Source: Defluviitaleaceae bacterium
GTDB lineage: Bacteria > Bacillota > Clostridia > Lachnospirales > WQUN01
Length of the DNA: 64,000 bases
Direction: 5' to 3'
Assembly: GCA_009779835.1 (NCBI GenBank)
Contig: WRBD01000008.1
Location: 17,151-81,150 of the forward strand
Shown here: piece by piece, positions 28,693 to 37,674 of the stretch
Position numbering within the stretch: the stretch's first letter is position 1
Layout: each line of letters begins with the position of its first letter
Notes under the pieces: generated by a model
The model's input: only the letters and a program-made list of their open reading frames with translations
What the model was told of the DNA's origin: nothing
The model's database searches: none
Position numbers and translations under genes: made by a program

Positions 28693-31600
28693 ATGAAAAA
28701 AGTAAGCACCAAGCTTTTTTTGATATCGTTGACAAGCATTGTTTTGGCGGCACTTATTATTTTGGTGCCTACATTTTTTAGCATATCAAGAATTATCGAC
28801 GAGTTGGCGCGTGATGATATGCAATCGTCCATGAACACCGTTGAGGCACTTGTAGAAAACCGTCTGCAAAGCACTTTAAGCGCGGCGGTTACGATTTCGC
28901 AAAAACATGATATAATAGCCGCGTTATCTGCGGAAGACGGCTTGCTTTTGGTTAACGCATTAACGCGCCTTTACGAAGATGTACTTATTTTTTTAGACCC
29001 TGATTTTATTACCGTCACAGATTCAAACGGAATCGTTCTGACCCGCTTGCATGATTCGCAAGCGGGCGATTGTATTGCGCACCGCCGCGGAATTTCCCGT
29101 GCAATCCGGCGTTTGTATACATCAGATATCGAACCCGACGGTGAATCTGAGTTGGGTATTGTTTCAACCGTTCCGATTATCGAAAATGACATATTGCTGG
29201 GCACTGTCTCCGTTGGTTTTGACATGGGGACTACTAGTTTTGTGGATTATCTCAGCTTTCTAACCAACGCGGAAGTTACGGTTTTTGCTTACGATACTTC
29301 GATTATGACTACTATTGTGTCGCAAACAACAGGCGAAAGGATGATTAGAGTTCCGCTTGCGTCGCATATCGCGGAAGTTGTTTTGTATCAGCGCGAAATT
29401 TTTACAATGGAAACGGAAATAGCACCACGTCCGGGCGAATTATTTTTTGCGCATTACAAACCGTTTTTGGACGAAACGGGCGAAGTACTCGGGGTTATTT
29501 TCACGGGGCAAAACCTTACCGCCGTGCGCAATATCGAACGCAGGACAATTAACACAGCCATAGGTTTTACCGTACTGATGGTTGTGATTGTATACGTGGT
29601 ATTTAAGCGCGTTAACGCATCTTTGGTTTTAAATCAGCATCAATTTTTGGAGAAAGAACATGAGTTGAAAATGAAGCTTCTTGAACAGGAAATGCTAGAG
29701 CGTATCCGAACTATGTTCGATGCCGCACCTGTTTTGATTGAGTATTGGGATGAAAATTTCAAGGCGTTGGATTGCAACCAAACCACTTTAGAATTCTACG
29801 AATTTTCCGATAAGAAGGAATATATATCGCATTTCGGCAGATATTTAACGTGTTCGTCTCTTGAGCAGTGGAATACTGAATTACAGAAGATTTTTGAAGA
29901 TGGTCACGGAAAGTTTGAATTTGATGACGTAAACGGAAAAGGCGAAACAGTGCGTCTTGAAGTAGAAGGCGTATGCTTACAGGACGGCGAAGATTCAATT
30001 GTTGTAACTTACAGCAAAGATATTACGCAGTTAACGGAAGCGAAAGAACAAAGCAAAAACGCTTTGGAGCAAGCAATTTTGGCGAATCATACGAAAAATA
30101 TGTTCCTGGCTAACATGAGCCACGAACTTCGCACGCCGCTGAACAGCATAGTCGGGTTTTCCGAACTCGCACTGGACGATGAAATTTCACCCAAGACAAA
30201 AGAATATTTGGATTTGATTCAAGATAATTCAGCGTTGCTTTTGCAAATCATCAGCGACCTATTGGACATTTCCAAATTAGGTTCGGGGGAAATAGAACTT
30301 GAAAGTATTCCATTTGACTTACAAATCTTGTTATCCTCGTGCATGGCAGAAATTTCTGTTAACACCCACGAAAAAGGGCTTGTATCTGAATTACACGAGG
30401 AAAAATTACAATGTATGCTGCTTGGAGACCCGACAATGCTGCGACAGGTTATTATGAATCTTTTATCCAACGCCGTGAAATTTACGGAAGAAGGAATAAT
30501 TTCGCTTCATGCTGCTGTGAAAAATGTTGACGAGGAAACTGTAAAAATTTATTTCGAGGTAAAAGATACCGGAATCGGCATGACTCCGGAGCAAATGAAA
30601 ATAATTTTTGACCCGTTCGTGCAAGTGGAAACAGGAATGACACGAAAATTCGGCGGCACGGGGCTGGGGCTTGCCATTACGAAAAATACGATTGAGTCGA
30701 TGGGCGGAGAGCTTTTAGTTGAAAGCACACCCGGAGCCGGCAGCAGTTTCAAATTCGAGCTAACGTTTAATACGTTTAAAACAGACGAATCACTTGAACC
30801 CGAATCGGTTTTTGAATCAATACGAAAACCTCAGTTTGAAGGCGAAATTTTAATCTGCGAGGACAGCGTGATGAATCAGCAAGTTATTTGCGAACATCTT
30901 TCGCGAATCGGGCTGAAATATATTGTTGCCGAAAACGGAAAAATCGGCGTTGAAGCAGTCGAAGAACGAATCGGCAAAAAGCAATTCGATTTAATTTTCA
31001 TGGACATACACATGCCCGTGATGGACGGCATTGAAGCGTCGCAGAAAATTTTCGCATTAAACTTGAATATTCCCATAGTCGCGCTGACAGCAAACATCAT
31101 GCCGCACGACATCGAATTTTACAAAGACAAGGGAATAAACGATTATCTAGGCAAGCCTTTCCTGTCTAATGAGTTATGGAATTGTCTTTTAAAATATTTC
31201 GAGCCGGTTGCTTGGCACACCGAAAACAACGAACACGCGGCAGATAGCCAACTACGTCAAAAACTCGAGCGATATTTTGTTATAAATAATCAAAATAAAA
31301 TCAGCGAGATTATTCAAGCCATCAACGACAATGATTTTACGCTTGCACACAGGCTTGCACACACTTTGAAAAGTAACGCGGGGCAGATTAGCAGAATAGG
31401 TTTGGCGGCGGCGGCTGAAGCAGTAGAGCGCAATCTCTCGAAAAATATTTTAACAGACGGAGACATTTCCAAACTTAGCGGCGAATTAAAATTAGTTTTA
31501 GGGGAGCTGGCGCACTTAGAGACCGTAGAAAATGTAAAAGTAAAACATTCGGACACAAAAGCGATGCTCGCACTATATGAAAAGTTAAAACCCCTACTGG

Positions 31601-31734
31601 AAGACAGAGACTCTGAATCTTTGGCTCTTGTGGACGAACTGCGCAGTTTCCCGAATACGGAAGCACTTGTTGCTCAAATCGAAAGTTTTAATTTCGATAA
31701 AGCATTGGCAACTCTTGAGAGGGTTTTTTCGTAA
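28693..31734 (+). CDS. Hybrid histidine kinase with extracytoplasmic sensor, PAS, receiver and Hpt
   Basis: The 1013-residue kinase has a first membrane helix (about 8-30), an extracytoplasmic sensor of about 240 residues that looks like a Cache domain, a second helix (about 288-306) and a PAS-like domain (about 335-440). HisKA carries SHELRTP (His about 477). HATPase has NLLSNAVKFT and GGTGLGLA. The receiver has IFMDIHMPVMDG (Asp about 770), and the Hpt has AHRLAHTLKSNA (about 890), followed by a helical tail of about 60 residues. The catalytic, receiver and Hpt modules closely resemble those of the preceding kinase (shared MNQQVICEHL), so the pair probably arose by duplication with sensor replacement. 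The stop overlaps a micro-ORF start as TAATG. Confidence 0.92.
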   Translation: MKKVSTKLFLISLTSIVLAALIILVPTFFSISRIIDELARDDMQSSMNTVEALVENRLQSTLSAAVTISQKHDIIAALSAEDGLLLVNALTRLYEDVLIFLDPDFITVTDSNGIVLTRLHDSQAGDCIAHRRGISRAIRRLYTSDIEPDGESELGIVSTVPIIENDILLGTVSVGFDMGTTSFVDYLSFLTNAEVTVFAYDTSIMTTIVSQTTGERMIRVPLASHIAEVVLYQREIFTMETEIAPRPGELFFAHYKPFLDETGEVLGVIFTGQNLTAVRNIERRTINTAIGFTVLMVVIVYVVFKRVNASLVLNQHQFLEKEHELKMKLLEQEMLERIRTMFDAAPVLIEYWDENFKALDCNQTTLEFYEFSDKKEYISHFGRYLTCSSLEQWNTELQKIFEDGHGKFEFDDVNGKGETVRLEVEGVCLQDGEDSIVVTYSKDITQLTEAKEQSKNALEQAILANHTKNMFLANMSHELRTPLNSIVGFSELALDDEISPKTKEYLDLIQDNSALLLQIISDLLDISKLGSGEIELESIPFDLQILLSSCMAEISVNTHEKGLVSELHEEKLQCMLLGDPTMLRQVIMNLLSNAVKFTEEGIISLHAAVKNVDEETVKIYFEVKDTGIGMTPEQMKIIFDPFVQVETGMTRKFGGTGLGLAITKNTIESMGGELLVESTPGAGSSFKFELTFNTFKTDESLEPESVFESIRKPQFEGEILICEDSVMNQQVICEHLSRIGLKYIVAENGKIGVEAVEERIGKKQFDLIFMDIHMPVMDGIEASQKIFALNLNIPIVALTANIMPHDIEFYKDKGINDYLGKPFLSNELWNCLLKYFEPVAWHTENNEHAADSQLRQKLERYFVINNQNKISEIIQAINDNDFTLAHRLAHTLKSNAGQISRIGLAAAAEAVERNLSKNILTDGDISKLSGELKLVLGELAHLETVENVKVKHSDTKAMLALYEKLKPLLEDRDSESLALVDELRSFPNTEALVAQIESFNFDKALATLERVFS

Positions 31735-31851
31735 TGCGAATAAAAAAAAGGCAGTTACCGGGTACCCCTCCATGACCATGAATTATTCTACGACGCAATA
31801 CAAGCCGCACAGGATGCCCTTGCCGGCTCTATTTACTTTTATGAAAAATAA
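31734..31851 (+). pseudogene. Micro-ORF coupled to the kinase, frameshifted at an A8 run
   Basis: An ATG at 31734 overlaps the kinase stop (TAATG) and reads MRIKK into a run of eight A residues (31742-31749). The next frame then continues with a protein-like sequence including YRVPLHDHELFYDAIQAAQD and ending AGSIYFYEK at TAA 31849-31851. Removing one A gives an intact 38-residue protein. As written, the ATG frame continues through low-quality sequence to a stop near 31858. It may be an assembly homopolymer error, a phase-variable tract or a dead gene. Function is unknown. Confidence 0.45.
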
Positions 31852-31854
31852 GTA

Positions 31855-31883
31855 TTGACATGTTACACGCAATGAAATATTAT
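31855..31883 (+). promoter_or_regulatory. Strong sigma-A-type promoter
   Basis: Consensus TTGACA (31855-31860), a 17-base spacer and TATTAT (31878-31883). The next plausible start codon with a good ribosome binding site is more than 330 bases downstream, so the promoter most likely drives the structured segment that follows. Confidence 0.7.
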
Positions 31884-31889
31884 GTATTT

Positions 31890-32140
31890 GCAACATCCAA
31901 ACAGACGTTTTATGCCATGAACGGGTTTTGCCAACTTCGGAAGGGGTCTCGCGCCCTGAAACGAACCGCACCGATTCCGCTCTAACCTGTATTATGTTGC
32001 AACTGCATTACCCGCCGCACCGCACATATAAGGGGGTAGCGCACCGGGCTCCGGTACCGGCTCGGCGTCGCTACCCACGCATGCACCTTTAATGCGCGTT
32101 GCGGCAACCCGCCGAGGGCACGTGACCTCGGCTTTACTTA
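31890..32140 (+). ncRNA. Candidate structured non-coding RNA or long structured leader
   Basis: Downstream of a consensus promoter lies about 250 bases without a credible ORF. It is richer in GC than its surroundings and has several stems: GGGTAGCG paired with CGCTACCC around 32034-32080, enclosing an inner stem with CCGG repeats; CGCAT with ATGCG near 32079-32097; and GCCGAGG with CCTCGGC near 32111-32133, followed by TTTACTT as a weak terminator. I compared it by eye with the tmRNA, RNase P, SRP and 6S landmark motifs and saw none. A long regulated 5' leader of the ORF at 32218 is an alternative. Confidence 0.4.
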
Positions 32141-32217
32141 AAAAACTAAATAAACCGAAAAAGAAAAGACTTCTTGCAAAATAGCCCATTAGTGTTATTT
32201 CGCTTAGGAGGATATTA

Positions 32218-32448
32218 ATGCGAACCCAAAAAATATCTAAATTTTGCGGTTGTTCTTTGCGTCTTTACGCAGAAAAGAGCCGCTTTTTACATAAAAGTCT
32301 AAAAAAATACGGTATGGGGGAGAATTTCAAGCCGCATCATGGTAGAATAACCCTAACGTCAGTAATCAGCAGAGGAGTGTTCTTTAAATGGAGATATTTA
32401 GCAACTTATCAATATCCGATTACATTGCAATTATTGGAATCATCGTAG
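32218..32448 (+). CDS. Small hypothetical protein, doubtful
   Basis: The ATG has an ideal AGGAGG at 32206-32211 with six-base spacing, the main support for translation. The 76-residue product is basic, with no recognisable domain, and its last 20 codons overlap the following membrane-protein gene in another frame. It could be a leader peptide for the structured upstream region, a shortened remnant or a chance ORF. Confidence 0.35.
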   Translation: MRTQKISKFCGCSLRLYAEKSRFLHKSLKKYGMGENFKPHHGRITLTSVISRGVFFKWRYLATYQYPITLQLLESS

Positions 32449-32786
32449 GTGTTATTGGCATAATAGTGGGTATTATCGGCGTTAAGTGTTTGACTGTTGC
32501 CAATAAGATAAAAAATATTGCCAATGAAGATGAAAACTCAACAATTCAACAAGCCCAAGTAATGCCGGTTAATCGCGGGTTGAACTCTGCGGATGCTGTT
32601 GACCTTGCTCCTAAAACTAAAAAAACTGAAATAGAAAAAAGACCCTTAATAACAAATAAAGAACTTAGCGAAATGATGCAGGATGCACTTGAGTCTTTAC
32701 CTGTTGAAATAGAAGCATCAAAATATTTAGCTTTATCCGAGGAAGAAAAAAAATCAGTGTTTTACATTATTATTCCCGACAAATAG
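32388..32786 (+). CDS. Small single-pass membrane protein of unknown function
   Basis: The 132-residue protein has an N-terminal hydrophobic helix (about residues 10-34, rich in Ile/Gly/Val), a polar linker and an acidic helical C-terminus with NKELSEMMQDALESLP. GAGGAG precedes the ATG at suitable spacing. I recognise no family. The N-terminal helix without a cleavage site suggests the body faces the cytoplasm or is tethered outside. It lies between the histidine kinases and the serine hydrolase/ABC block, separated from the latter by a short hairpin. Confidence 0.6.
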   Translation: MEIFSNLSISDYIAIIGIIVGVIGIIVGIIGVKCLTVANKIKNIANEDENSTIQQAQVMPVNRGLNSADAVDLAPKTKKTEIEKRPLITNKELSEMMQDALESLPVEIEASKYLALSEEEKKSVFYIIIPDK

Positions 32787-32854
32787 GGTAGTACTTTGAA
32801 ATCAAAATAATTAAATGCATTAGTTCAGAGGGCTGTATGTCAATTACTTTGAAT

Positions 32855-32876
32855 ACGGGTCGCTCCCGTCTTTTGT
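32855..32876 (+). terminator. Weak intrinsic terminator
   Basis: A short stem ACGGG (32855-32859) with CCCGT (32865-32869), loop TCGCT, is followed by CTTTTGT. It lies 68 bases after the small membrane protein and before the next promoter. The 5-bp stem makes it weak. Confidence 0.4.
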
Positions 32877-32891
32877 ACGCAATACGTAGTT

Positions 32892-32919
32892 TTACATTCT
32901 TGCGAATATATGGTAGGAT
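32892..32919 (+). promoter_or_regulatory. Promoter of the serine hydrolase/ABC block (copy 1 of a repeated promoter)
   Basis: TTACAT (32892-32897), a 16-base spacer ending TGG and TAGGAT (32914-32919) form an extended -10 promoter. From the -35 to the T-run after the -10, the sequence matches the segment at 37647 at all but about four of 33 positions, implying common control. Confidence 0.6.
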
Positions 32920-32948
32920 TTTTTGCAAAAGTACAAGGAGAAAAAAAT

Positions 32949-34142
32949 ATGATGCTTACAAAAGGCAAAACCGAAATTACACCCGCCGAAGCGGGCTACA
33001 ACGAAGAGCGACTGGACGCGTTGCACAAGCATTTTCAAAGACTAATTAACGAAAAGAAAATTCAATGCGGAATTTATTGTTTATCGCGTAAAGGAAAAAT
33101 TTTCGCGCATGGTGCAGTAGGGCGAAAAACATTCAACGATGAAAACACTCCCGCGCAACCCGATTCCGTCCGCTATATTGCATCCGTAACAAAAGCATTT
33201 ACCGCCGTCGCAATAATGAAGCTGGTGGACGACGGACTAACCCGCTTAGATGTGCCTGTCGGTGAAATTCTGCCGCAATTCAACACGCCGCCGTTAAATC
33301 AAATTAATTTATTCCACTTACTTTCGCATACATCGGGGCTTCATGCCGACCCTGGTTGTTATGAAAACAAATATCAAACGAGTTATTATGAAACGATTGA
33401 CCTCGCTTATAAAAATCACGACCCAAAAAAAGACGGCGAATTTGACTGGATTGCCGCCGCGCTTGGTACAATCGGAAGCGGTATGCGCATGAACTCCGGC
33501 TTGGAATGGTCGTATTGCAGTTTCGGTTACATGATACTTGGTGCGGTGATTGAAAAATTGACCGGCATTCATGCTCATACTTATATAGAAGAAAATATTT
33601 GCAAACCCCTCGGCATGAATGACACCCGCTTTAAGATAACGCCGGAAATGGCAAAGCGTTATGTTTGCAACTTTGAAGACCAACTTGAAAAAGTGAACAA
33701 TGTGCTCGCGGGCAAAGAAGAAGAGTTTTCTATTTGGGGTGATAAGATTCCGAAAACAGGCGGAGGGCTTATAAGCACCGCTTACGACATGACAATCTTC
33801 GGAAACATGGCATTGTATGGCGGAACTTTCAACGGAACACGCATAATGGGGCGCAAAACAATGGAAAAAATGACAACAGCGTTACTTCGCAATACGCCCA
33901 ACTATACGTGGTTTAACAATGAGAAAGAACGTCTTTACGGGGCGGGCTTTGATATGCGGCAGGGGCTAATGTTCACACATTCGGAAGGAACATTCTTTCA
34001 CGAAGGTTTTGGTTTTTGCGGTATGTATATTGACCCTAAGGAAGAACTTGTTGCGTCGTGGTACACGCCTTTTACAGATGACGGTTGGTATCCCGAAGCA
34101 CTTATGAACGTTCAAAGTGTTATTTGGTCAGGACTGATTTAA
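32949..34142 (+). CDS. Beta-lactamase-family (class C/PBP4*-like) serine hydrolase
   Basis: I start at ATG 32949, eight bases after AAGGAG (32935-32940), giving 397 residues; an earlier in-frame start at 32910 falls inside the promoter. The SxxK motif is SVTK (S79, K82). The second motif is Y189-C-S in place of the usual YxN, and a late HSEG segment fits the third motif. No signal peptide is present, so it is probably cytosolic, unlike true beta-lactamases. The family includes esterases, peptidases and resistance or maturation enzymes. Its stop overlaps the next ABC gene as TAATG, suggesting it acts on the same compound that the exporter moves. The substrate is unknown. Confidence 0.85.
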   Translation: MMLTKGKTEITPAEAGYNEERLDALHKHFQRLINEKKIQCGIYCLSRKGKIFAHGAVGRKTFNDENTPAQPDSVRYIASVTKAFTAVAIMKLVDDGLTRLDVPVGEILPQFNTPPLNQINLFHLLSHTSGLHADPGCYENKYQTSYYETIDLAYKNHDPKKDGEFDWIAAALGTIGSGMRMNSGLEWSYCSFGYMILGAVIEKLTGIHAHTYIEENICKPLGMNDTRFKITPEMAKRYVCNFEDQLEKVNNVLAGKEEEFSIWGDKIPKTGGGLISTAYDMTIFGNMALYGGTFNGTRIMGRKTMEKMTTALLRNTPNYTWFNNEKERLYGAGFDMRQGLMFTHSEGTFFHEGFGFCGMYIDPKEELVASWYTPFTDDGWYPEALMNVQSVIWSGLI

Positions 34143-35899
34143 TGTTAAAACAAGCAACAAGGTCGGTCGCAATTATGCTCAAGTATGCAAAAACCCCGAC
34201 TTTAATATCATTGTTAATGCAACTTTTACAAGCCGTACAACCGCCCCTTGGAGTTTACTTCACGGGGCGGCTTATTAATGGAATCAGCGAATATCCGATG
34301 CAATTATCCGAAGTAGTTTTATGGGCGGCGTTATTAATATTCACACTGCTATTTGCACAAAGCGCAGGGCTGGTTGAGCAGCTTAATGAGATAAATTGCC
34401 AAAAAGCATTACAACATGGTTTTATCGATGTTGTTCTGGAAAAATTCAAACGCCTTGAATATAGCTGTTTTGAGGACAAGGACACGCTTGATTCGCTTGA
34501 AAGAATGGGCTCGCAACCCCACGAACGTATATACGGTTTATTTCGTAATACCATAAAGGCGGTTAGCTGTTTGGTTTCGTTGGTGGGAACGGCTATTGTT
34601 TTTACACAGGTTACGTGGTGGTTTGCGGCAATTTATTTTGTGTTACTTGCGCCCATGCTTTGGTTTGATTATAAATTCACCGAAGCGGTACAACGTCTGT
34701 GGAATACCGAAATGCCCAACTGGCGGCGGCGAACATATCTTTCCGCGCTGATGGCGGACAAGCACGCGGTTTTTGAAATGAAAATATTCGGCGCTGTGGA
34801 TTTTATTCTTCGCAAATGGAAAAAATTCGCCGACGATTTCAGACGCGAATATATGACGGCTAAATTAACATCGTCCAAGTACGGTGTTTTACGTGAAGCA
34901 GCATTGGCGGGTTGGGCTGTTTTTGTAATTGTCGCGCTTGTTTGGCAATTAACGGAAGGCGCGGTTTCGCTTGGTGTGTTCGTAGCTTGCGTTACGTCAA
35001 TCGGGGCAACGCTTTCGCTTTCAAGTAATATGAGCCAACTGTTTTCGTCGGTTTCGGTGGATTGCATTGAAATGCAGCATTTTGATATTTTTATGAATCT
35101 TCCCGAAGTTACAAGCATTACAAAAAACGCAGAGTGTAAAAAATTACAATCACCAAGCTTGCGTTTTGAAAATATTCATTTTACTTATCCGAAAACCGAC
35201 AAGCAGATTCTAAAAGGCGTAAGTTTTGAAATAAAACCGGGCGAGCGTGTTTCTCTTGTGGGTGAAAACGGCGCGGGGAAATCGACTATTATTAAACTAT
35301 TATGCGGTTTGTATAAGCCGGACAGCGGAAATATAACCGTCAACGGCATACCAATCGGCGAATTCTCCGCCACACAATTGCGGGAAGTTTTCAGCGTAGT
35401 TTTTCAGGATTACGCAGGCTACGAACTTACCCTGCGTGAAAATATTGCTTTCGGGGACATGGAAAAATTAAAAAACGACACCGCTCTTGAAGAAGCATTG
35501 CAACGCGGATTATGGACGGAAGATATGCCGCTCGATACCAACTTGGGAAAACTCGAAGACGACGGCATAGACCTTTCCGGCGGGCAATGGCAACGGGTGG
35601 CGGTTTCGCGTTCGCTGGCAAGCAAGGGTTCTTTTGTAGTGCTTGACGAACCAACCGCCGCACTTGACCCTTTGGCTGAAAGCAAAATGTACGAAACATT
35701 TCAAAGTATTTTACAAAACAGAGGCTGTATCATGATTTCACACAGGCTTGCAAGCGCGCGATTGGCGGACAAAATTATTGTTTTAGAAAACGGAACAGTA
35801 GCACAAAGCGGAACGCATGAAAGTTTAATGTCACAAGACGGACTTTACCATGATATGTTTCATGCGCAGTCATCATGGTATACGGAGGGTGCGCTGTGA
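34142..35899 (+). CDS. ABC exporter half-transporter (membrane and ATPase domains fused)
   Basis: Started at ATG 34142 (TAATG overlap with the hydrolase), the product has 585 residues: six membrane helices in about 15-310, then a nucleotide-binding domain. Walker A is GENGAGKST, the Q-loop lies in VFQDYAGYELTLREN, the signature is LSGGQWQR, Walker B is FVVLDEPTAALDP and the switch His is in SHRLAS. All catalytic motifs are intact. There is no peptidase domain at the N-terminus. It should pair with the next gene. Export of a peptide, lipid or drug is typical of this architecture. Confidence 0.9.
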   Translation: MLKQATRSVAIMLKYAKTPTLISLLMQLLQAVQPPLGVYFTGRLINGISEYPMQLSEVVLWAALLIFTLLFAQSAGLVEQLNEINCQKALQHGFIDVVLEKFKRLEYSCFEDKDTLDSLERMGSQPHERIYGLFRNTIKAVSCLVSLVGTAIVFTQVTWWFAAIYFVLLAPMLWFDYKFTEAVQRLWNTEMPNWRRRTYLSALMADKHAVFEMKIFGAVDFILRKWKKFADDFRREYMTAKLTSSKYGVLREAALAGWAVFVIVALVWQLTEGAVSLGVFVACVTSIGATLSLSSNMSQLFSSVSVDCIEMQHFDIFMNLPEVTSITKNAECKKLQSPSLRFENIHFTYPKTDKQILKGVSFEIKPGERVSLVGENGAGKSTIIKLLCGLYKPDSGNITVNGIPIGEFSATQLREVFSVVFQDYAGYELTLRENIAFGDMEKLKNDTALEEALQRGLWTEDMPLDTNLGKLEDDGIDLSGGQWQRVAVSRSLASKGSFVVLDEPTAALDPLAESKMYETFQSILQNRGCIMISHRLASARLADKIIVLENGTVAQSGTHESLMSQDGLYHDMFHAQSSWYTEGAL

Positions 35900-37644
35900 A
35901 AAAGAAATGGAACACATACCTTCGTGTATTAGGGATTTTTTTTAGGGTAGTACCCGGAACAGCTATTGTTACGCTTGTACATTACACCATACAAGGGTTG
36001 TTCCCGGCTGTTACAGCGTTGCTTCTTGCGCGTTTATTTGATGCGGCGGAAATCGGCGCGGAATCACTTTTATTTTACGGAATGATTTATCTGGCGGTAT
36101 ATGTAGCGGTGAGTTTTTGGAATTTCTTCGCCGGGATTGTTATGGAAACGGGCGCGGATAAAAATCAAGTGAACTACCGTTATGAAATATGTAAAAGATT
36201 CGCAAAGCTGCCACTCATAGATTTTGAAAACTCGGAACTAAAAGACAAGCATCAACGCGCGGAAACATGCCTGTATCAAGGGATGCTGCACCGTGTTACA
36301 CGTAGCAGTTTTCAAATGGCAATCGTTGGGGTTATGGGAATAGTATCTGTTTCGCTGGTGCTTGCGCAGTATAGTTTGTGGTTTCTGCCATTGTGTTTAT
36401 TAAGTGTCTTGCCTTATGTAATTGCCCGTTTGGTACGCGGGGAAAAATTTTATCAAACCGTTACCGCGCAAGCTAAAAAAATGCGGCGTATGCAATATTT
36501 GTGGGGCTTATTTACTGACCGCCGAACAAACAAGGAACTGCGTGTTTTCGGCGCGGACGATTATATTTTACAACAATGGCGCAACGCCCGTGATGAAACA
36601 CAATCCGAAATTTGGGAACAAGCCCGAAAAGACGCAATTTCTTTTGTGTTGTGTGACGGGTTTCGTATTATCGGGTATGGTGCGTGTATTGCTCTTGCGT
36701 TGAGTCTTACACTTTCGGGAACGGTCAGTGTTGGTGTTTTCGGTGCGTGTATAGCGGCGTTTGCCGCGCTTCAAAGTCAGACAATGCATCTTTTAATCAG
36801 CGGCGGAAGCTTGCCCGCGTCTTTGGCTTTTGCAGCGGATTATTTTGAATTTGTGGATTTACCGGACGAACCTTCGTGCGGTGTTTCTTACAGCGGATTA
36901 AAAAATCGCGTTGAAATAAAAAATATAAGTTTTAAATATCCAAATGCTTCCGAGAATGCCGTGACGGATTTGACGCTAACCATATGTAAAGGTGAAAAAA
37001 TTGCGGTGCTTGGGGAAAACGGCAGCGGAAAAACAACTTTAACAAAATTGTTATTGGGGTTGTTACCTGTATCCTCCGGCGAAGTTGTTTACGACGGGCT
37101 GAATGTAAACGATTTGGATAAAACGGCGTTTTATCGTACTGTTTCGGCGGTTTCGCAGAACTTTGTGCGATACACATTATCATTGCGTGAAAATATCGCC
37201 ATAAGTGATATTGACCGCATGAACGATGACGCGGCAATCGAGAAGGCGTTGAACGATGCGGAACTTTCCAATTTATTAGACGAAATCGGATTGGGCGCGG
37301 AACTTGGCAATGCTTACGGCGGTTCGGATTTATCCGGTGGGCAATGGCAAAAGCTTGCAATCGCACGGGGGCTTTTTCGACCAAGCGAGTTTATTGTTTT
37401 AGATGAACCGACTTCCGCACTTGACCCGCTTATTGAAACGGAAATATTGGAAAAATTCATCGAACTTGCAAAAGACAAAACAGCGGTTATTATTTCGCAC
37501 CGCGTTGGGCTGTGTAGGTTAGTGGATAAAATTGCGGTCATGAAAGATGGAAACTTAGTCGAATTCGGCTCTCATGCCGAACTTATTTCCAAAAACGGTG
37601 AATATACGCGATTATTTGAAGCACAGGAAAAGTGGTACAAGTAG
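35896..37644 (+). CDS. ABC exporter half-transporter, partner subunit
   Basis: The best start is GTG 35896, overlapping the previous stop as GTGA with GGAGGG at 35884-35889; an ATG at 35875 would place that site inside the gene. The 582-residue protein repeats the helix-then-ATPase layout with GENGSGKTT, LSGGQWQK, FIVLDEPTSALDP and SHRVGL. Both partners keep full catalytic motifs, unlike many heterodimers with one dead site. It ends two bases before the -35 element of the next promoter. Confidence 0.9.
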   Translation: MKKKWNTYLRVLGIFFRVVPGTAIVTLVHYTIQGLFPAVTALLLARLFDAAEIGAESLLFYGMIYLAVYVAVSFWNFFAGIVMETGADKNQVNYRYEICKRFAKLPLIDFENSELKDKHQRAETCLYQGMLHRVTRSSFQMAIVGVMGIVSVSLVLAQYSLWFLPLCLLSVLPYVIARLVRGEKFYQTVTAQAKKMRRMQYLWGLFTDRRTNKELRVFGADDYILQQWRNARDETQSEIWEQARKDAISFVLCDGFRIIGYGACIALALSLTLSGTVSVGVFGACIAAFAALQSQTMHLLISGGSLPASLAFAADYFEFVDLPDEPSCGVSYSGLKNRVEIKNISFKYPNASENAVTDLTLTICKGEKIAVLGENGSGKTTLTKLLLGLLPVSSGEVVYDGLNVNDLDKTAFYRTVSAVSQNFVRYTLSLRENIAISDIDRMNDDAAIEKALNDAELSNLLDEIGLGAELGNAYGGSDLSGGQWQKLAIARGLFRPSEFIVLDEPTSALDPLIETEILEKFIELAKDKTAVIISHRVGLCRLVDKIAVMKDGNLVEFGSHAELISKNGEYTRLFEAQEKWYK

Positions 37645-37646
37645 TT

Positions 37647-37674
37647 TTGCATTCATGCGAAAATATGGTAGAAT
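37647..37674 (+). promoter_or_regulatory. Promoter of the receiver/subtilase pair (copy 2 of the repeated promoter)
   Basis: TTGCAT (37647-37652), a 16-base spacer ending TGG, and TAGAAT (37669-37674) with a T-run after it. Nearly identical to the promoter at 32892-32919, including the spacer, which is not expected of two independent sigma-A promoters. Confidence 0.65.

Noticed and set aside
31890..32140. tmRNA, RNase P, SRP or 6S RNA
   Set aside because: None of their landmark motifs could be found by eye in this segment, so no family name is given.
31992..32189. 65-residue minus-strand ORF with a VPEPGALP segment recalling PEP-CTERM tails
   Set aside because: No transmembrane helix and basic cluster follow the motif, no ribosome site is seen, and the DNA is better explained by RNA-like stems.
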